From contig NZ_JACWCT010000061.1 of the NCBI RefSeq assembly GCF_016613415.1, forward strand, positions 54,959 through 118,958: a DNA stretch of 64,000 bases, given 5' to 3'. This document shows, piece after piece, positions 19,284 through 27,728 of this stretch. The stretch is from Methylobacterium ajmalii. Lineage in GTDB: Bacteria; Pseudomonadota; Alphaproteobacteria; Rhizobiales; Beijerinckiaceae. Below the pieces are notes generated by a model. That model ran no database searches and was not told where the DNA came from. It saw only the letters and a list, made by a program, of their open reading frames with translations. Every line of letters starts with the position of its first letter. The stretch's first letter is position 1. Position numbers and translations under genes: made by a program.

Positions 19284-20495
19284 ATGCTCGACAGACGCGA
19301 TCTCATCAGGCGGGCGGGCCTCACCGCCCTGGCGGGCCTGGGCGGCAGCAGCTTCGCGTCGTTGCGGGCGCTCGCGGGCGACACCGCCACGCTGCCCTTC
19401 GGCAACGGCGAGCGGCCCCTGGTGGCCTATCCGGGCAAGCGCCCGCTGCTTCAGATGACCGCGCGCCCGCCGCAGCTGGAGACCCCGTTCTCGGTGTTCG
19501 ACGAGGGCGCCATCACGCCCAACGACGCGTTCTTCGTGCGCTACCATCTCGCCGACATCCCGACCGAGATCGATCCCGAGACCTACCGCGTCGCGATCAA
19601 GGGCCATGTCGAGCGGGAGGTCGCGCTCTCGCTCGCCGACCTGAAGGCGATGCCGACGACCGAGATCGTCGCGGTCAACCAGTGCTCGGGCAATTCCCGC
19701 GGCTTCTTTGAACCGCGCATGGCCGGCGGGCAGCTCGCCAACGGCGCCATGGGCTGCGCCCGCTGGACCGGCGTGCCGCTGAAGGCCGTGCTCGACAAGG
19801 CCGGGGTGAAGGCGGGCGCCGTGGAGGTCGCCTTCACCGGCCTCGACGGCCCGGTGATCCCGGAGACGCCGGACTTCGCCAAGTCGCTCAAGCTCGACCA
19901 CGCCCGCGATGGGCAGGCGATGCTGGCCTGGGGCATGAACGGGCAGGACCTGCCCTGGCTTAACGGCTATCCCCTGCGCCTCGTCGTGCCGGGCTTCTAC
20001 GGCACCTACTGGGTCAAGCATTTGGAGAGCATCCGCGTGCTCGACAAACCCTTCGACGGCTTCTGGATGCAAAAGGCCTATCGCATCCCCGACAACGACT
20101 GCGCCTGCACCGAACCCGGCAAGGCGGCGGACAAGACGGTGCCGATCAACCGCTTCACGGTGCGCTCCTTCCTGACCAACCTGACCGACGGGGCGGAGGT
20201 GAAGGCCGGGCGCACGCCCCTTCGCGGCATCGCCTTCGATGGCGGCTCCGGGATCAGGTCGGTGGCGGTCTCGACCGACGACGGCAAGACCTGGACGGAG
20301 GCGCGGCTCGGGCAGGATCTCGGCCCCTACGCCTTCCGGCCCTGGACCCTCGACGCGGAGCTGTCGCCGGGGGCGCACGCGATCCGGGTGCGGGCGACCG
20401 CCAACGACGGGGCGAGCCAGCCGATGGAGCCGCGCTGGAACCCGGCCGGGTACCTGCGCAACGTGGTCGAGACCACCCGCGTGCGCGCGGCCTGA
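19284..20495 (+). CDS. Exported sulfite oxidase, SorA/SoxC type
   Basis: The 403-residue molybdenum enzyme is predicted to oxidise sulfite to sulfate in the periplasm. A twin-arginine signal (RRDLIRRAGLTALAGLG) is at the N-terminus. The molybdopterin-ligand Cys134 lies in VNQCSGNSRGFF; LPWLNGYPLRLVVPGFYGTY and VKHLESIRV are typical of the catalytic domain; the dimerisation domain starts at about residue 285. GGGGAGGAATCGG precedes ATG 19284. The next gene, 13 bases on, encodes a small cytochrome c, as in SorAB. It lies directly after sigma/anti-sigma pair 1 and has the ECF-type promoter noted. Confidence 0.9.
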   Translation: MLDRRDLIRRAGLTALAGLGGSSFASLRALAGDTATLPFGNGERPLVAYPGKRPLLQMTARPPQLETPFSVFDEGAITPNDAFFVRYHLADIPTEIDPETYRVAIKGHVEREVALSLADLKAMPTTEIVAVNQCSGNSRGFFEPRMAGGQLANGAMGCARWTGVPLKAVLDKAGVKAGAVEVAFTGLDGPVIPETPDFAKSLKLDHARDGQAMLAWGMNGQDLPWLNGYPLRLVVPGFYGTYWVKHLESIRVLDKPFDGFWMQKAYRIPDNDCACTEPGKAADKTVPINRFTVRSFLTNLTDGAEVKAGRTPLRGIAFDGGSGIRSVAVSTDDGKTWTEARLGQDLGPYAFRPWTLDAELSPGAHAIRVRATANDGASQPMEPRWNPAGYLRNVVETTRVRAA

Positions 20496-20508
20496 GGGAG
20501 TGACGACG

Positions 20509-20829
20509 ATGACCCGCATCACCCTCGCCCTGGCGGCGGCCCTCGCCCTCGCGGCCGGCGCGGCGCTCGCCGCCCCGAAATCCTACGCGGTGCCGGAGCC
20601 GACCGCGGAGCTGCGGACGCCGAAGGCCGGCACGCACGCGGAGGGCTTCGAGGCGGCCCAGGCGAACTGCCTGTCCTGCCATTCGGTGGACTACATCGCG
20701 ATGCAGCCGCCGGGCAAAGGCGCGGCCTTCTGGGAGTCCGAGGTGACCAAGATGGTCAAGGTCTACCACGCGCCGATCGACGAGGCGCAGGCCAAGGCCA
20801 TCGCCGCCTACCTCGCCGACACCTACTGA
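20509..20829 (+). CDS. Small monoheme cytochrome c, electron acceptor of the sulfite oxidase
   Basis: A 106-residue exported protein. A clear signal peptide (LALAAALALAAGAALA, cleaved near residue 22) is followed by one heme-binding CLSCH (Cys54, Cys57, His58), and Met65 in AMQPPGKG is the likely sixth ligand. It corresponds in position and size to SorB, which takes electrons from SorA and passes them to the respiratory chain. The start is ATG 20509. It is in one operon with the preceding enzyme and meets the YVTN gene head-on across a shared terminator. Confidence 0.85.
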   Translation: MTRITLALAAALALAAGAALAAPKSYAVPEPTAELRTPKAGTHAEGFEAAQANCLSCHSVDYIAMQPPGKGAAFWESEVTKMVKVYHAPIDEAQAKAIAAYLADTY

Positions 20830-20846
20830 GGCGCGGCGCGCGACAG

Positions 20847-20870
20847 GGGGGCGGTCCGGCGACCGCCCCC
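20847..20870. terminator. Bidirectional terminator hairpin
   Basis: A perfect ten-pair stem, GGGGGCGGTC and GACCGCCCCC, with loop CGGC, lies in the 49-base gap between two convergent genes. It is placed to end both transcripts. There is no long T-run on either side. Confidence 0.65.
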
Positions 20871-20878
20871 TCGTCTCG

Positions 20879-22318
20879 TCAGCGCGGCGCCTGGGTCTGG
20901 ACCGTCGCGCCGGTCTCGCCGGGCTTGCCCTCGACGATGACGAGGCTGCGCCGCGTGGCTTCGTTGGCGTTCTGCGTCACCTGCCGGATCGGACCGACGG
21001 CGTTGACGATGGCCGCGCCCGCCGGGTTCGTCATGAAGGCGGCCAGCGGCTCCAGCGGCCCGGCGCCCTTCGGATCGGCCGAGAGGGCCAGCACGTAGGG
21101 CTTCTTCGGCGTGAGCCCCGTCACCGCCGCCTGCAGGGTCTGCAGCACGCCTTGGTCGAACAGCGTGACCTGCGTGGCCGCCTTGCCGTCCGGCCCGGCC
21201 AGCGTCAGCGTGCTCGATTGGCCCGCCGCGCCCAGCGGCTGGAGGTTCGGCGCGCCCGCTCCCTCCGGCACCGCCTCCGGGACGTAGGCCACCCCCTGCG
21301 GCCCCTGGCCGATCGGGATCGTGGCGATCACCGCGTTGCTGCCGGTGTCGATCACCGCGACCGCATCGGCATTCTCCAGGCCGACATAGATCCGCGAACC
21401 GTCGCCCGAGGGCCAGAGGCCGTGCGGGAGCGCGCCGGTGGGAATCGTCGCGACCTGCGAGAAGTCGTCGGTGCGGAACACCTTCACTTGGTTCAGGCCG
21501 CCGACCGTCACGTAGGCGAACTGCCCGGCCTTCGTGCGCGCGATGTTGACGTGGTTGGTGATCGGCCCCGTCTCGATGGTCTTGAGCGCCTTGAACGGCG
21601 GCGTGGCCTCGAACACCTGGACGCGGCCGACGTCCTTGAGGGTGAACCACACCTGCTGGCCGTCGGGCGTCGCCGCGATGTCGGGGCAGAACGGGCTCTC
21701 CTGCTTGATCCGCCCGACGATCTCCCGGCTCTTCACGTCGATGGCGACCGTCTCGGGGCTGAAGCTGGAGCAGACGTAGCCGTAACGCCCGTCGGGCGAG
21801 AAGATCGTCATGCCCGGCCCGTTCGGCACCGTGATCCGGCCCGTCTCCCGGCCCGTCCCGGCGTCGAGAATGGCGACGTAATCCTCGCCGCGCACGCTGA
21901 CCCAGACCTCGTGCCCGTCCGGCGTGAAGAACGCCTCGTGCGGCGAGCGGCCGACATAGGTCGTGCGGCGCACCGTGTTGGTCGCGGTGTCGATGAAGCT
22001 GACCGAGTTCGAGCCGATCGAGACGGCGAGCAGGGTCTTGCGGTCGGGCGAGAAGCCCATGCCGTGGACCAGGAGCTGGCCGCGATAGAGCGGGCTTAGG
22101 TTCGCGGGCGTCGTGTCGCCGAGACGGATCACGCCGAGGAGCGTGTTGGCGGCTGGGTCGATCACCGAGACCGTGTTGGAGAACTGATCCGAGGTGTAGA
22201 ACCGGTCGCGGGGGCCGACGGGCACGTCCGGCGTCGAGGCGGGCCCCGGCGCCTGGCCCGCAAGCGCGGTCCCGCCCAGGAGGGCGAGCAGCAGGGTCGC
22301 CGGAATGAGGTGTCGCAT
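20879..22318 (-). CDS. Periplasmic YVTN beta-propeller protein
   Basis: The 479-residue protein has a signal peptide (residues 1-20) and repeated propeller blades: SNTVSVIDPAANTLLGVIRL, SNSVSFIDTATNTVRRTTYV, GEDYVAILDAGTGRETGRIT, NADAVAVIDTGSNAVIATIP. Each is the YVTN-type blade with its D-xxT/S ending. The last 130 residues after the propeller (from about 350) form a separate beta domain. Such proteins act as periplasmic binding or scaffold proteins. It follows a DUF305 gene by 49 bases on the same strand, probably under the ECF-type promoter upstream of that gene. Confidence 0.82.
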   Translation of the reverse strand: MRHLIPATLLLALLGGTALAGQAPGPASTPDVPVGPRDRFYTSDQFSNTVSVIDPAANTLLGVIRLGDTTPANLSPLYRGQLLVHGMGFSPDRKTLLAVSIGSNSVSFIDTATNTVRRTTYVGRSPHEAFFTPDGHEVWVSVRGEDYVAILDAGTGRETGRITVPNGPGMTIFSPDGRYGYVCSSFSPETVAIDVKSREIVGRIKQESPFCPDIAATPDGQQVWFTLKDVGRVQVFEATPPFKALKTIETGPITNHVNIARTKAGQFAYVTVGGLNQVKVFRTDDFSQVATIPTGALPHGLWPSGDGSRIYVGLENADAVAVIDTGSNAVIATIPIGQGPQGVAYVPEAVPEGAGAPNLQPLGAAGQSSTLTLAGPDGKAATQVTLFDQGVLQTLQAAVTGLTPKKPYVLALSADPKGAGPLEPLAAFMTNPAGAAIVNAVGPIRQVTQNANEATRRSLVIVEGKPGETGATVQTQAPR

Positions 22319-22367
22319 CGTGAAGGTCTCTTCGCGCTGATGGTCGGGACGGGGGACGGCAATCCGC

Positions 22368-22766
22368 TCAGTGATGGTGGCGGGCCGGCGGCTGCGTCGG
22401 TTGGGTCCGCGCGACCGGTCGCTCGGCGAGGGCGCGGCGCATGACCTCGATCTCCTGCGCCTGCTCGACGATGATGCCCTGCGCGAGCCGACGCAGGACC
22501 GGGTCGCGGCCGTAGGCGAGTTCGGCCTTCGCCATCTCGATCGCGCCCTGATGGTGCGGGATCATCATGGCGGCGAAGTCCCGGTCGGGGTCGCCGGACG
22601 GCGCCACCGCCATGTCGGCGTGCATCCGCGCCATCGATTGGGCCATCATCGCATCGAAGCCGCCAGGGGCAGTCTCCGCATGCCCGGCGCGCATCATCAT
22701 GCCGCCGCCCAGGACGCCCCCAGCCATCAGTAGGGTGATGAGGATCGCCGTCGGTGCTCCGCGCAT
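22368..22766 (-). CDS. Exported DUF305 protein
   Basis: A 132-residue protein from ATG 22766. A signal or anchor segment (AILITLLMAGGVLGGGMMM) is followed by the DUF305 four-helix domain: FDAMMAQSMARMHADMA, DFAAMMIPHHQGAIEMAKAE, LRRLAQGIIVEQAQEIEVMR. The paired His in MIPHHQGA and the many Met residues are characteristic and suggest metal (often copper) binding; the tail ends in three His. DUF305 genes often sit in metal- or stress-resistance operons. It leads an operon with the YVTN gene and is divergent from sigma factor 2. Confidence 0.85.
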   Translation of the reverse strand: MRGAPTAILITLLMAGGVLGGGMMMRAGHAETAPGGFDAMMAQSMARMHADMAVAPSGDPDRDFAAMMIPHHQGAIEMAKAELAYGRDPVLRRLAQGIIVEQAQEIEVMRRALAERPVARTQPTQPPARHHH

Positions 22767-22799
22767 GGTCTCTCCCGAAGTGTCGAGGTCACGCGGGGA

Positions 22800-22826
22800 G
22801 AGATGCCGGCCGGGCCGGGATATTCC
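22800..22826 (-). promoter_or_regulatory. Candidate ECF promoter of the DUF305-YVTN operon
   Basis: On the minus strand: GGAATA, 15 bases, then CATCTC, about 35 bases before the DUF305 start. It is back-to-back with a like site for sigma factor 2. Confidence 0.5.
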
Positions 22827-22883
22827 CCGCTGCCTCCGGCCCATCGGTCACGGATGCGTGATCGGTCCGCCGGGGCGGGGCTT

Positions 22884-22911
22884 GGAATAGTTCGGCTGCT
22901 TCCGGCATCTC
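22884..22911 (+). promoter_or_regulatory. Candidate autoregulatory ECF promoter of sigma factor 2
   Basis: GGAATA, 16 bases, then CATCTCTCGTCC, about 55 bases before the sigma start. ECF sigma factors usually drive their own gene, so this is a likely self-activated promoter that reveals the factor's recognition pattern. Confidence 0.55.
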
Positions 22912-22963
22912 TCGTCCGAACGGCGGCGCGGGCATCGCCGTCGCCGCGATCCGGAGACCGCCC

Positions 22964-23473
22964 TTGGACGACCTCGCCGTCCTGATCGAACCGCAAATTC
23001 CGGCCTTGCGGCGTTACGCGAACGCGCTGCTGCGCCAGCGCGAGGCGGCCGACGACCTCGTTCAGGACACGCTGGAACGGGCGATCCGCGCTTGGCCGCA
23101 GCGCCGCGATGGCGACCTGCGGGCGTGGCTGTTCGCGATCCTGCGCAACCGCTACCTCGAAGGCGTGCGCCGCCGCCGGGGCATCGAGGTCGGCCCGGAG
23201 GCGCTGGCGGAGGTCGCGGAGGCCGGGGTCGATCCCGAGGCGGCCATGGGGGCGCGGGACGTGCTCGACGGGATCGCCGCGCTACCCGAGGAACAGCGAT
23301 CCGTCCTGCTCCTCGTCGCGGTCGAGGACATGTCCTATGCCGAGGTCGCCACCGTGCTCGCGGTCCCGATCGGCACCGTGATGTCGCGCCTCAGCCGGGC
23401 CCGCGGCCGGATGCGCGCGTTCCTCGATCAGGCCCCCACGATCGTCACCGGGCATCTGCGGAGGGTGAAATGA
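22964..23473 (+). CDS. ECF RNA polymerase sigma factor (pair 2)
   Basis: A 169-residue group IV sigma factor. Region 2 is at about residues 12-78 (LRRYANALLRQREAADDLVQ, DGDLRAWLFAILRNRYLEGV); region 4 at 103-155 (GIAALPEEQRSVLLLVAVED, MSYAEVATVLAVPIGTVMSR, LSRARGRMR). The start is TTG 22964 with GGAG upstream; no ATG is available before conserved sequence. ATGA overlap with the anti-sigma gene shows coupling. It differs clearly in sequence from sigma factor 1, so the two are not a recent duplication. Confidence 0.9.
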   Translation: MDDLAVLIEPQIPALRRYANALLRQREAADDLVQDTLERAIRAWPQRRDGDLRAWLFAILRNRYLEGVRRRRGIEVGPEALAEVAEAGVDPEAAMGARDVLDGIAALPEEQRSVLLLVAVEDMSYAEVATVLAVPIGTVMSRLSRARGRMRAFLDQAPTIVTGHLRRVK

Positions 23474-24264
23474 CCGCGTCCGACCCGCGTCCCGTCGGCG
23501 AGGACGACCTGCACGCCTTCGTGGACGGACGGCTCGATCCGGGCCGCCGCGCCGCCGTCGAGGCGTGGCTCGTCGCGCACCCGGAGGCGGCCGCCCGGGT
23601 CGCCGCCGACCGGGAGATGCGGGACCGCCTGCGGGCGCGCCTCGCGTCCGTGGCGGATGAGCCGATCCCCGCCCACCTGCGCATCGCGAATCTCGCGGGC
23701 CCACGCCGGAGGCGCCTCCCGCGTTGGTGGCCGAACGCGGCGGCGGCGGCGCTCCTGCTCGCCCTCGGCGGCGCGGCCGGGTGGGTCGGGCGCGGCTCCG
23801 TGCCGGGTCCGGCCCCGGCCGAACCGATGACGCAGGCGGCCGTCTCCGCCTTCCGCACCTACGTGGTCGAGGCCGCCCATCCGGTCGAGGTCCGCGCCGA
23901 CGGCTCGACCGACCTCGTGCGATGGCTCAGCGCGCGCCTGGGCCGGCCCGTCACCGTGCCGGACCTGCGGGCGCAGGGCTTCCGGTTGATGGGCGGGCGC
24001 CTGCTCCCCGCCGGAGACGAGCCGGCGGCGATGCTGATGTACGACGACGACCGGGGCACCCGCCTGACCCTCTACAGCCGGGCCGGGACGACCGGCGGGC
24101 GCGGCGTGTTCCGCTACGCCCGCGCCGACGACGTGGCCGCCTTCTCATGGATCGACGCCGGGATGTCCTACGTGGTGACGGCCCGCACGGACGAAGCGCG
24201 GCTGCTCCGGGTCGCCGAGGCGGTCGATGCGCAGGTCTCGGGCAAGCGCGAGGGCGCGCGGTGA
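23470..24264 (+). CDS. Anti-sigma factor (pair 2), one membrane segment
   Basis: The 264-residue protein has an N-terminal anti-sigma fold (GEDDLHAFVDGRLDPGRRAA, HPEAAARVAADREMRDRLRA), a membrane segment at about 88-107 (AAAAALLLALGGAAGWVG) and a periplasmic sensor half (FRTYVVEAAHPVEVRA, DLVRWLSARLGRPVTVPDLR, FSWIDAGMSYVVTARTD). The VEVRA...LVRWLSxRLGxxVxxPDL block is typical of the larger alphaproteobacterial anti-sigma factors. There is no zinc motif. It starts at ATG 23470, sharing ATGA with the sigma gene. The LysR gene follows after 61 bases. Confidence 0.87.
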   Translation: MTASDPRPVGEDDLHAFVDGRLDPGRRAAVEAWLVAHPEAAARVAADREMRDRLRARLASVADEPIPAHLRIANLAGPRRRRLPRWWPNAAAAALLLALGGAAGWVGRGSVPGPAPAEPMTQAAVSAFRTYVVEAAHPVEVRADGSTDLVRWLSARLGRPVTVPDLRAQGFRLMGGRLLPAGDEPAAMLMYDDDRGTRLTLYSRAGTTGGRGVFRYARADDVAAFSWIDAGMSYVVTARTDEARLLRVAEAVDAQVSGKREGAR

Positions 24265-24325
24265 CGCTCGTATCCGAACCCTGCCGGGCCACGCCGGCCA
24301 AGGCCCCCGCCGAGCCCGAGACGCC

Positions 24326-25210
24326 ATGACTCTCGACCAGTTGCGCATCTTCGTGGCGGTCGCCGAGCGCCAGCACGTCACGCGGGCGGCCGAGGCGCTG
24401 AACCTCGTCCAGTCGGCGGTCAGCGCCGCCATCAGCGCTCTGGAGAGCCGGCACGCCGTCAAGCTGTTCCACCGGGTCGGCCGGGGCATCGAACTGACCG
24501 AGGCGGGCGGCGTCTTTCTCGCCGAGGCTCGCGCGGTGCTCGCCCGCGCCCAGGCGGCCGAACTCGTACTCGCGGACCTCAGCGGCTTGCGGCGCGGCAC
24601 GCTGTCCGTCCAGGCGAGCCAGACCATCGCCGGCCACTGGCTCCCCCGGCACCTCGTCGCCTTTCGGGCGGCCTATCCGGACATCGTCCTGCGGCTCGGC
24701 ATCGGCAACACCGCCGAGGCCGCCGAGGCGGTCCGGGCCGGGACGGCGGAACTCGCCTTCGTGGAAGGCGCGATCGATGACGGCAGCCTCGCGAGCGCCC
24801 CGATCGCCGAGGATCGGCTGATCCTCGTCATCGCCCCCGATCACCCGTTGGCCGCACGCGCGCGGCCGGGACGATCGGACCTCGCTTCGGTCTCCTGGGT
24901 GCTGCGCGAACCCGGATCGGGCACGCGCTCCGCCTTCGAGGCGGCGATCGATGCTTTGGGCATCGCGCCGGACGCACTCACGGTTGCCCTCGAACTGCCG
25001 TCGAACGAGGCGGTCCTCGCCGCCGTCGTGGCGGGGGCCGGGGCGAGCGTTCTGTCCGAAGCGGTGGTCGGACCCTCGCTGCGAACCGGCGTACTCGTCG
25101 CCGTGCCCTTCGCCCTGCCGACGCGGACCTTCCGTGTCCTGCGCCACAAGGAGCGCTACCGCGGTCGCGCCGCCGACGCGCTGCTCGACCTGATCCGTGC
25201 CGCCCCCTGA
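24326..25210 (+). CDS. LysR family regulator, probable sulfite/sulfur responder
   Basis: The 294-residue regulator has an N-terminal helix-turn-helix (MTLDQLRIFVAVAERQHVTR, AAEALNLVQSAVSAAISALE) and a C-terminal effector-binding domain (GIGNTAEAAEAVRAGTAELA, DDGSLASAPIAEDRLILVIA). ATG 24326 follows anti-sigma 2. Its neighbours are a cytosolic sulfite oxidase (convergent, 13 bases apart) and a YeiH-type transporter. LysR proteins next to yeiH (YeiE) are known to control sulfite tolerance, so a similar role is inferred here. Confidence 0.85.
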   Translation: MTLDQLRIFVAVAERQHVTRAAEALNLVQSAVSAAISALESRHAVKLFHRVGRGIELTEAGGVFLAEARAVLARAQAAELVLADLSGLRRGTLSVQASQTIAGHWLPRHLVAFRAAYPDIVLRLGIGNTAEAAEAVRAGTAELAFVEGAIDDGSLASAPIAEDRLILVIAPDHPLAARARPGRSDLASVSWVLREPGSGTRSAFEAAIDALGIAPDALTVALELPSNEAVLAAVVAGAGASVLSEAVVGPSLRTGVLVAVPFALPTRTFRVLRHKERYRGRAADALLDLIRAAP

Positions 25211-25223
25211 TGAGGGCGGTCAC

Positions 25224-26303
25224 TCAGGCAACCTCGACCCGCACACGGTGCCAGGAGGCGCTGAGATAGCCCTTGAAGTTCCACGTCTCGTCCGGCCGCG
25301 CCGGCTGGGTCTGCCCGGCGCTGTCCCAGGCGCGCACCGCGAGGTCGCGCTCGCCGGACGGAAGGTCCAGCACGATCTCCCAGAACGTCCAGGCGAAGGG
25401 GGCGCCGGCCTCGTGTTCTAGCCTGGCTTGATGCCAGGACCGGCCGCCGTCGCCCGAGACATCGACGCGCACGACCGCCCGGTCTCCCGCGATGGCGTAC
25501 CCGCGGACGGTAGTCTCGCCCGCCTTGAGCCGAGCTCCGCGCGCGGGCTCGCAGATCGCGGCGTTGAGCGGCATCGTCTCGATGGTGTGGCCTTTCGCCG
25601 GATCGGCGGTCTCGGCCGTCACGTCCGGCGGGAACAGCTTGTAGTCGTCGGCCTGCATCGGGTTGGTCGAGGGGTGGTCCTGCACCGTGATGCGCTTCAG
25701 CCATTTCGGGCTGCGCACGCCCGCGAAGCCCGGCACGACGGCCCGCACGGGGAAGCCGTGTTCGGGCAACAGCGGTGCCCCGTTCATGGCGAAGGCCAGC
25801 AGCGTCTCGTCGGCGAGCGCCTTGGCGAGGGGAATGGAGACGCCGTAGGGCTGGCCCTCGACCAGGTCGTGGCTCTCGAAGGCCACATGGAGATCCGCTT
25901 CCGGCGTCACCCCTGCCGCCCGCAGGACGTCGCCGAGGCGGATTCCGGTCCAGTCCGCCGTCCCGATGGCGCCGCCGTCCCAGGGATCGCCCGAGACCGG
26001 GGCCACCACCCGCATGTCGGCGCGGCGGTTGCCGGCGCATTGCATCGTGGCCGTGACGGTCGCCTCGGGAAACCGCGTGCGCAGCTCCGCCAGCGACAGA
26101 TCGAGGGGGCCGACACCCGCGCCGTCGATGGACAGACGCCATGTGGCGGGGTCGATCTCCGGCAGGTCGCCGTGAGAGCGAACGTAAAAATCCTCAGCGG
26201 CGGTCCGGTAGCGCATCCGCAGCCGGTCCAGCGGCGGCTCGGCGTTGTAGGGCCGTTCGCCGTGGACGATCAGGCGCGCCATGCGTTCGGCTAAGCTCGA
26301 CAT
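25224..26303 (-). CDS. Cytosolic sulfite oxidase-type molybdoenzyme
   Basis: The 359-residue protein has the Moco-binding and dimerisation domains of sulfite oxidases but no signal peptide and no heme domain. The ligand Cys89 lies in ATMQCAGNRRADM, and LPEHGFPVRAVVPGFAGVRS and WLKRITV are family marks; the dimer domain holds VVRVDVSGDGGRSWHQARLE. This layout is close to plant-type sulfite oxidase, which uses oxygen directly. GAAGGAGCC before ATG 26303 fixes the start; a TTG 33 bases earlier is less likely. It is convergent with the LysR gene and follows the YeiH gene on the same strand. Confidence 0.87.
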   Translation of the reverse strand: MSSLAERMARLIVHGERPYNAEPPLDRLRMRYRTAAEDFYVRSHGDLPEIDPATWRLSIDGAGVGPLDLSLAELRTRFPEATVTATMQCAGNRRADMRVVAPVSGDPWDGGAIGTADWTGIRLGDVLRAAGVTPEADLHVAFESHDLVEGQPYGVSIPLAKALADETLLAFAMNGAPLLPEHGFPVRAVVPGFAGVRSPKWLKRITVQDHPSTNPMQADDYKLFPPDVTAETADPAKGHTIETMPLNAAICEPARGARLKAGETTVRGYAIAGDRAVVRVDVSGDGGRSWHQARLEHEAGAPFAWTFWEIVLDLPSGERDLAVRAWDSAGQTQPARPDETWNFKGYLSASWHRVRVEVA

Positions 26304-26368
26304 CGTGGCTCCTTCACGGGACAGGTCAAGGTTCAACGCGTTCGGCGGCGCTGGGTGGCGCGCTCACA

Positions 26369-27451
26369 TCAGGCGATGCCGAGCAGGCGGATCAGCCCGA
26401 GGCTCACGGCCGTCAGGGCGGCGAGCGAAGCGACGACCGCCAGGGTGACGCGCGGTCCCGCCTTGGCGACGCTGCGCACGTCGACGCCGAGGCCGAGGGC
26501 CGCCATCGACACGATGGTCAGCGCGTTCGCCGTCGCGGCCATGGGGTGCAGGGCCGCTTCGGGAACGAGTCCCGCCGAGCGCAGACCCGCCAGGGCCAGG
26601 AAGGCGAGGATGAACCACGGCACCAGCCGCTGCAGCCCCATTCGGCCCGAGGCAGGGCGCTCGCCGGCCTTGGGGGGCGGCACGGTCACGCCCGTCCCCG
26701 TGCGCAGCCGGCCGATCCCGAGCGAGAGAGCCAGGACCACCGGCCCGAGCATCAACACGCGGACCAGCTTGACCAAGGTGCCGACCTGAACGCTGAGGGC
26801 GGCCACCGGCGCGGTTGCGGCGAGCACCTGCGGCACCGCGTAGACCGTGAGCCCCGCGAGCACGCCGTACTGCATCGGTGAGAGTCCGAGCAGCGGCACG
26901 AGCAGGGGCAAGCCGAGAACGACGAGAACGCCGAGCACGGCGGTGAAGGCGATGGACGAGGCGACGTCCTCGCCGTCCGCGTCGATCACCGGGGCCGTCG
27001 CCGCGATCGCCGAGTTTCCGCAGATCGAGTTGCCGCAGGCGACGAGGATGGCCAGGCGCGGGGACAACCCGAGAGCCCGGCCGATGCCGTAGCTCGCCGC
27101 GATGGCGAGGGCCACCACCACCGCGATGCCGACGAGAAGCCCCGGCCCGGCCGCGAGCAGCGTCCCGAGGCTGAGCGAGGCGCCGAGCAGGACGACGGCG
27201 ATTTCCAGGATGGTCTTGGCGCCGAACGCGATCCCGCGAGCGAAGTGCCGACCGGGGTTCCAGGCCGTGCGGACGGCCGTGCCCAGCACGATGGCGAGGA
27301 CCAGAGCCTCCAGCCATGCACGGCCGAAGACGTGTTCCTCGACCCTCTCCAGCCCGAGGGCGACGCCCGTCACCACGAGGCAAAGGGTCAGGCCGGGCAG
27401 GATGGAAGACAGGGCAAGCGCGCGTGATCGGAGAAAGGCTGCTGCGGGCAT
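26369..27451 (-). CDS. YeiH/UPF0324 family membrane transporter
   Basis: The 360-residue protein has about ten hydrophobic segments. The signature CGNSICGNSAIAATAPVI (about residues 146-163) and GVLAGLTVYAVPQVLAATAP identify the YeiH/PSE (UPF0324) family, proposed to export sulfate or other sulfur anions. ATG 27451 is chosen; earlier in-frame codons are Arg-rich and unlikely. About 65 bases separate it from the sulfite oxidase on the same strand, so they probably form one operon. Beside two sulfite oxidases, export of sulfite or of product sulfate is a fair inference. Confidence 0.85.
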   Translation of the reverse strand: MPAAAFLRSRALALSSILPGLTLCLVVTGVALGLERVEEHVFGRAWLEALVLAIVLGTAVRTAWNPGRHFARGIAFGAKTILEIAVVLLGASLSLGTLLAAGPGLLVGIAVVVALAIAASYGIGRALGLSPRLAILVACGNSICGNSAIAATAPVIDADGEDVASSIAFTAVLGVLVVLGLPLLVPLLGLSPMQYGVLAGLTVYAVPQVLAATAPVAALSVQVGTLVKLVRVLMLGPVVLALSLGIGRLRTGTGVTVPPPKAGERPASGRMGLQRLVPWFILAFLALAGLRSAGLVPEAALHPMAATANALTIVSMAALGLGVDVRSVAKAGPRVTLAVVASLAALTAVSLGLIRLLGIA

Positions 27452-27728
27452 GGTGCGTGCACCTCGTGGAGTGGATCTGCCACGACCATGACCGCGTCCA
27501 TTCGTTCGCTCCAACGGAACGTATCGATCGTTTTGATCACGTAATGCGATGAATTGGCTGGCGACGACGAACGTCGTGCTTCCGACTGAAGCCAGCCTTG
27601 TCGAATGGGCAACCCGAGTTTGCGGCTTCGCCTATATCAGGGAACGTTGCAGCTCCCCGCTGACCGGGTCTCATGAGATAGAAGCCGTTGAGGTCAGCGG
27701 CGGGCCGTCAGGTCGGTGAACGGGCAAG

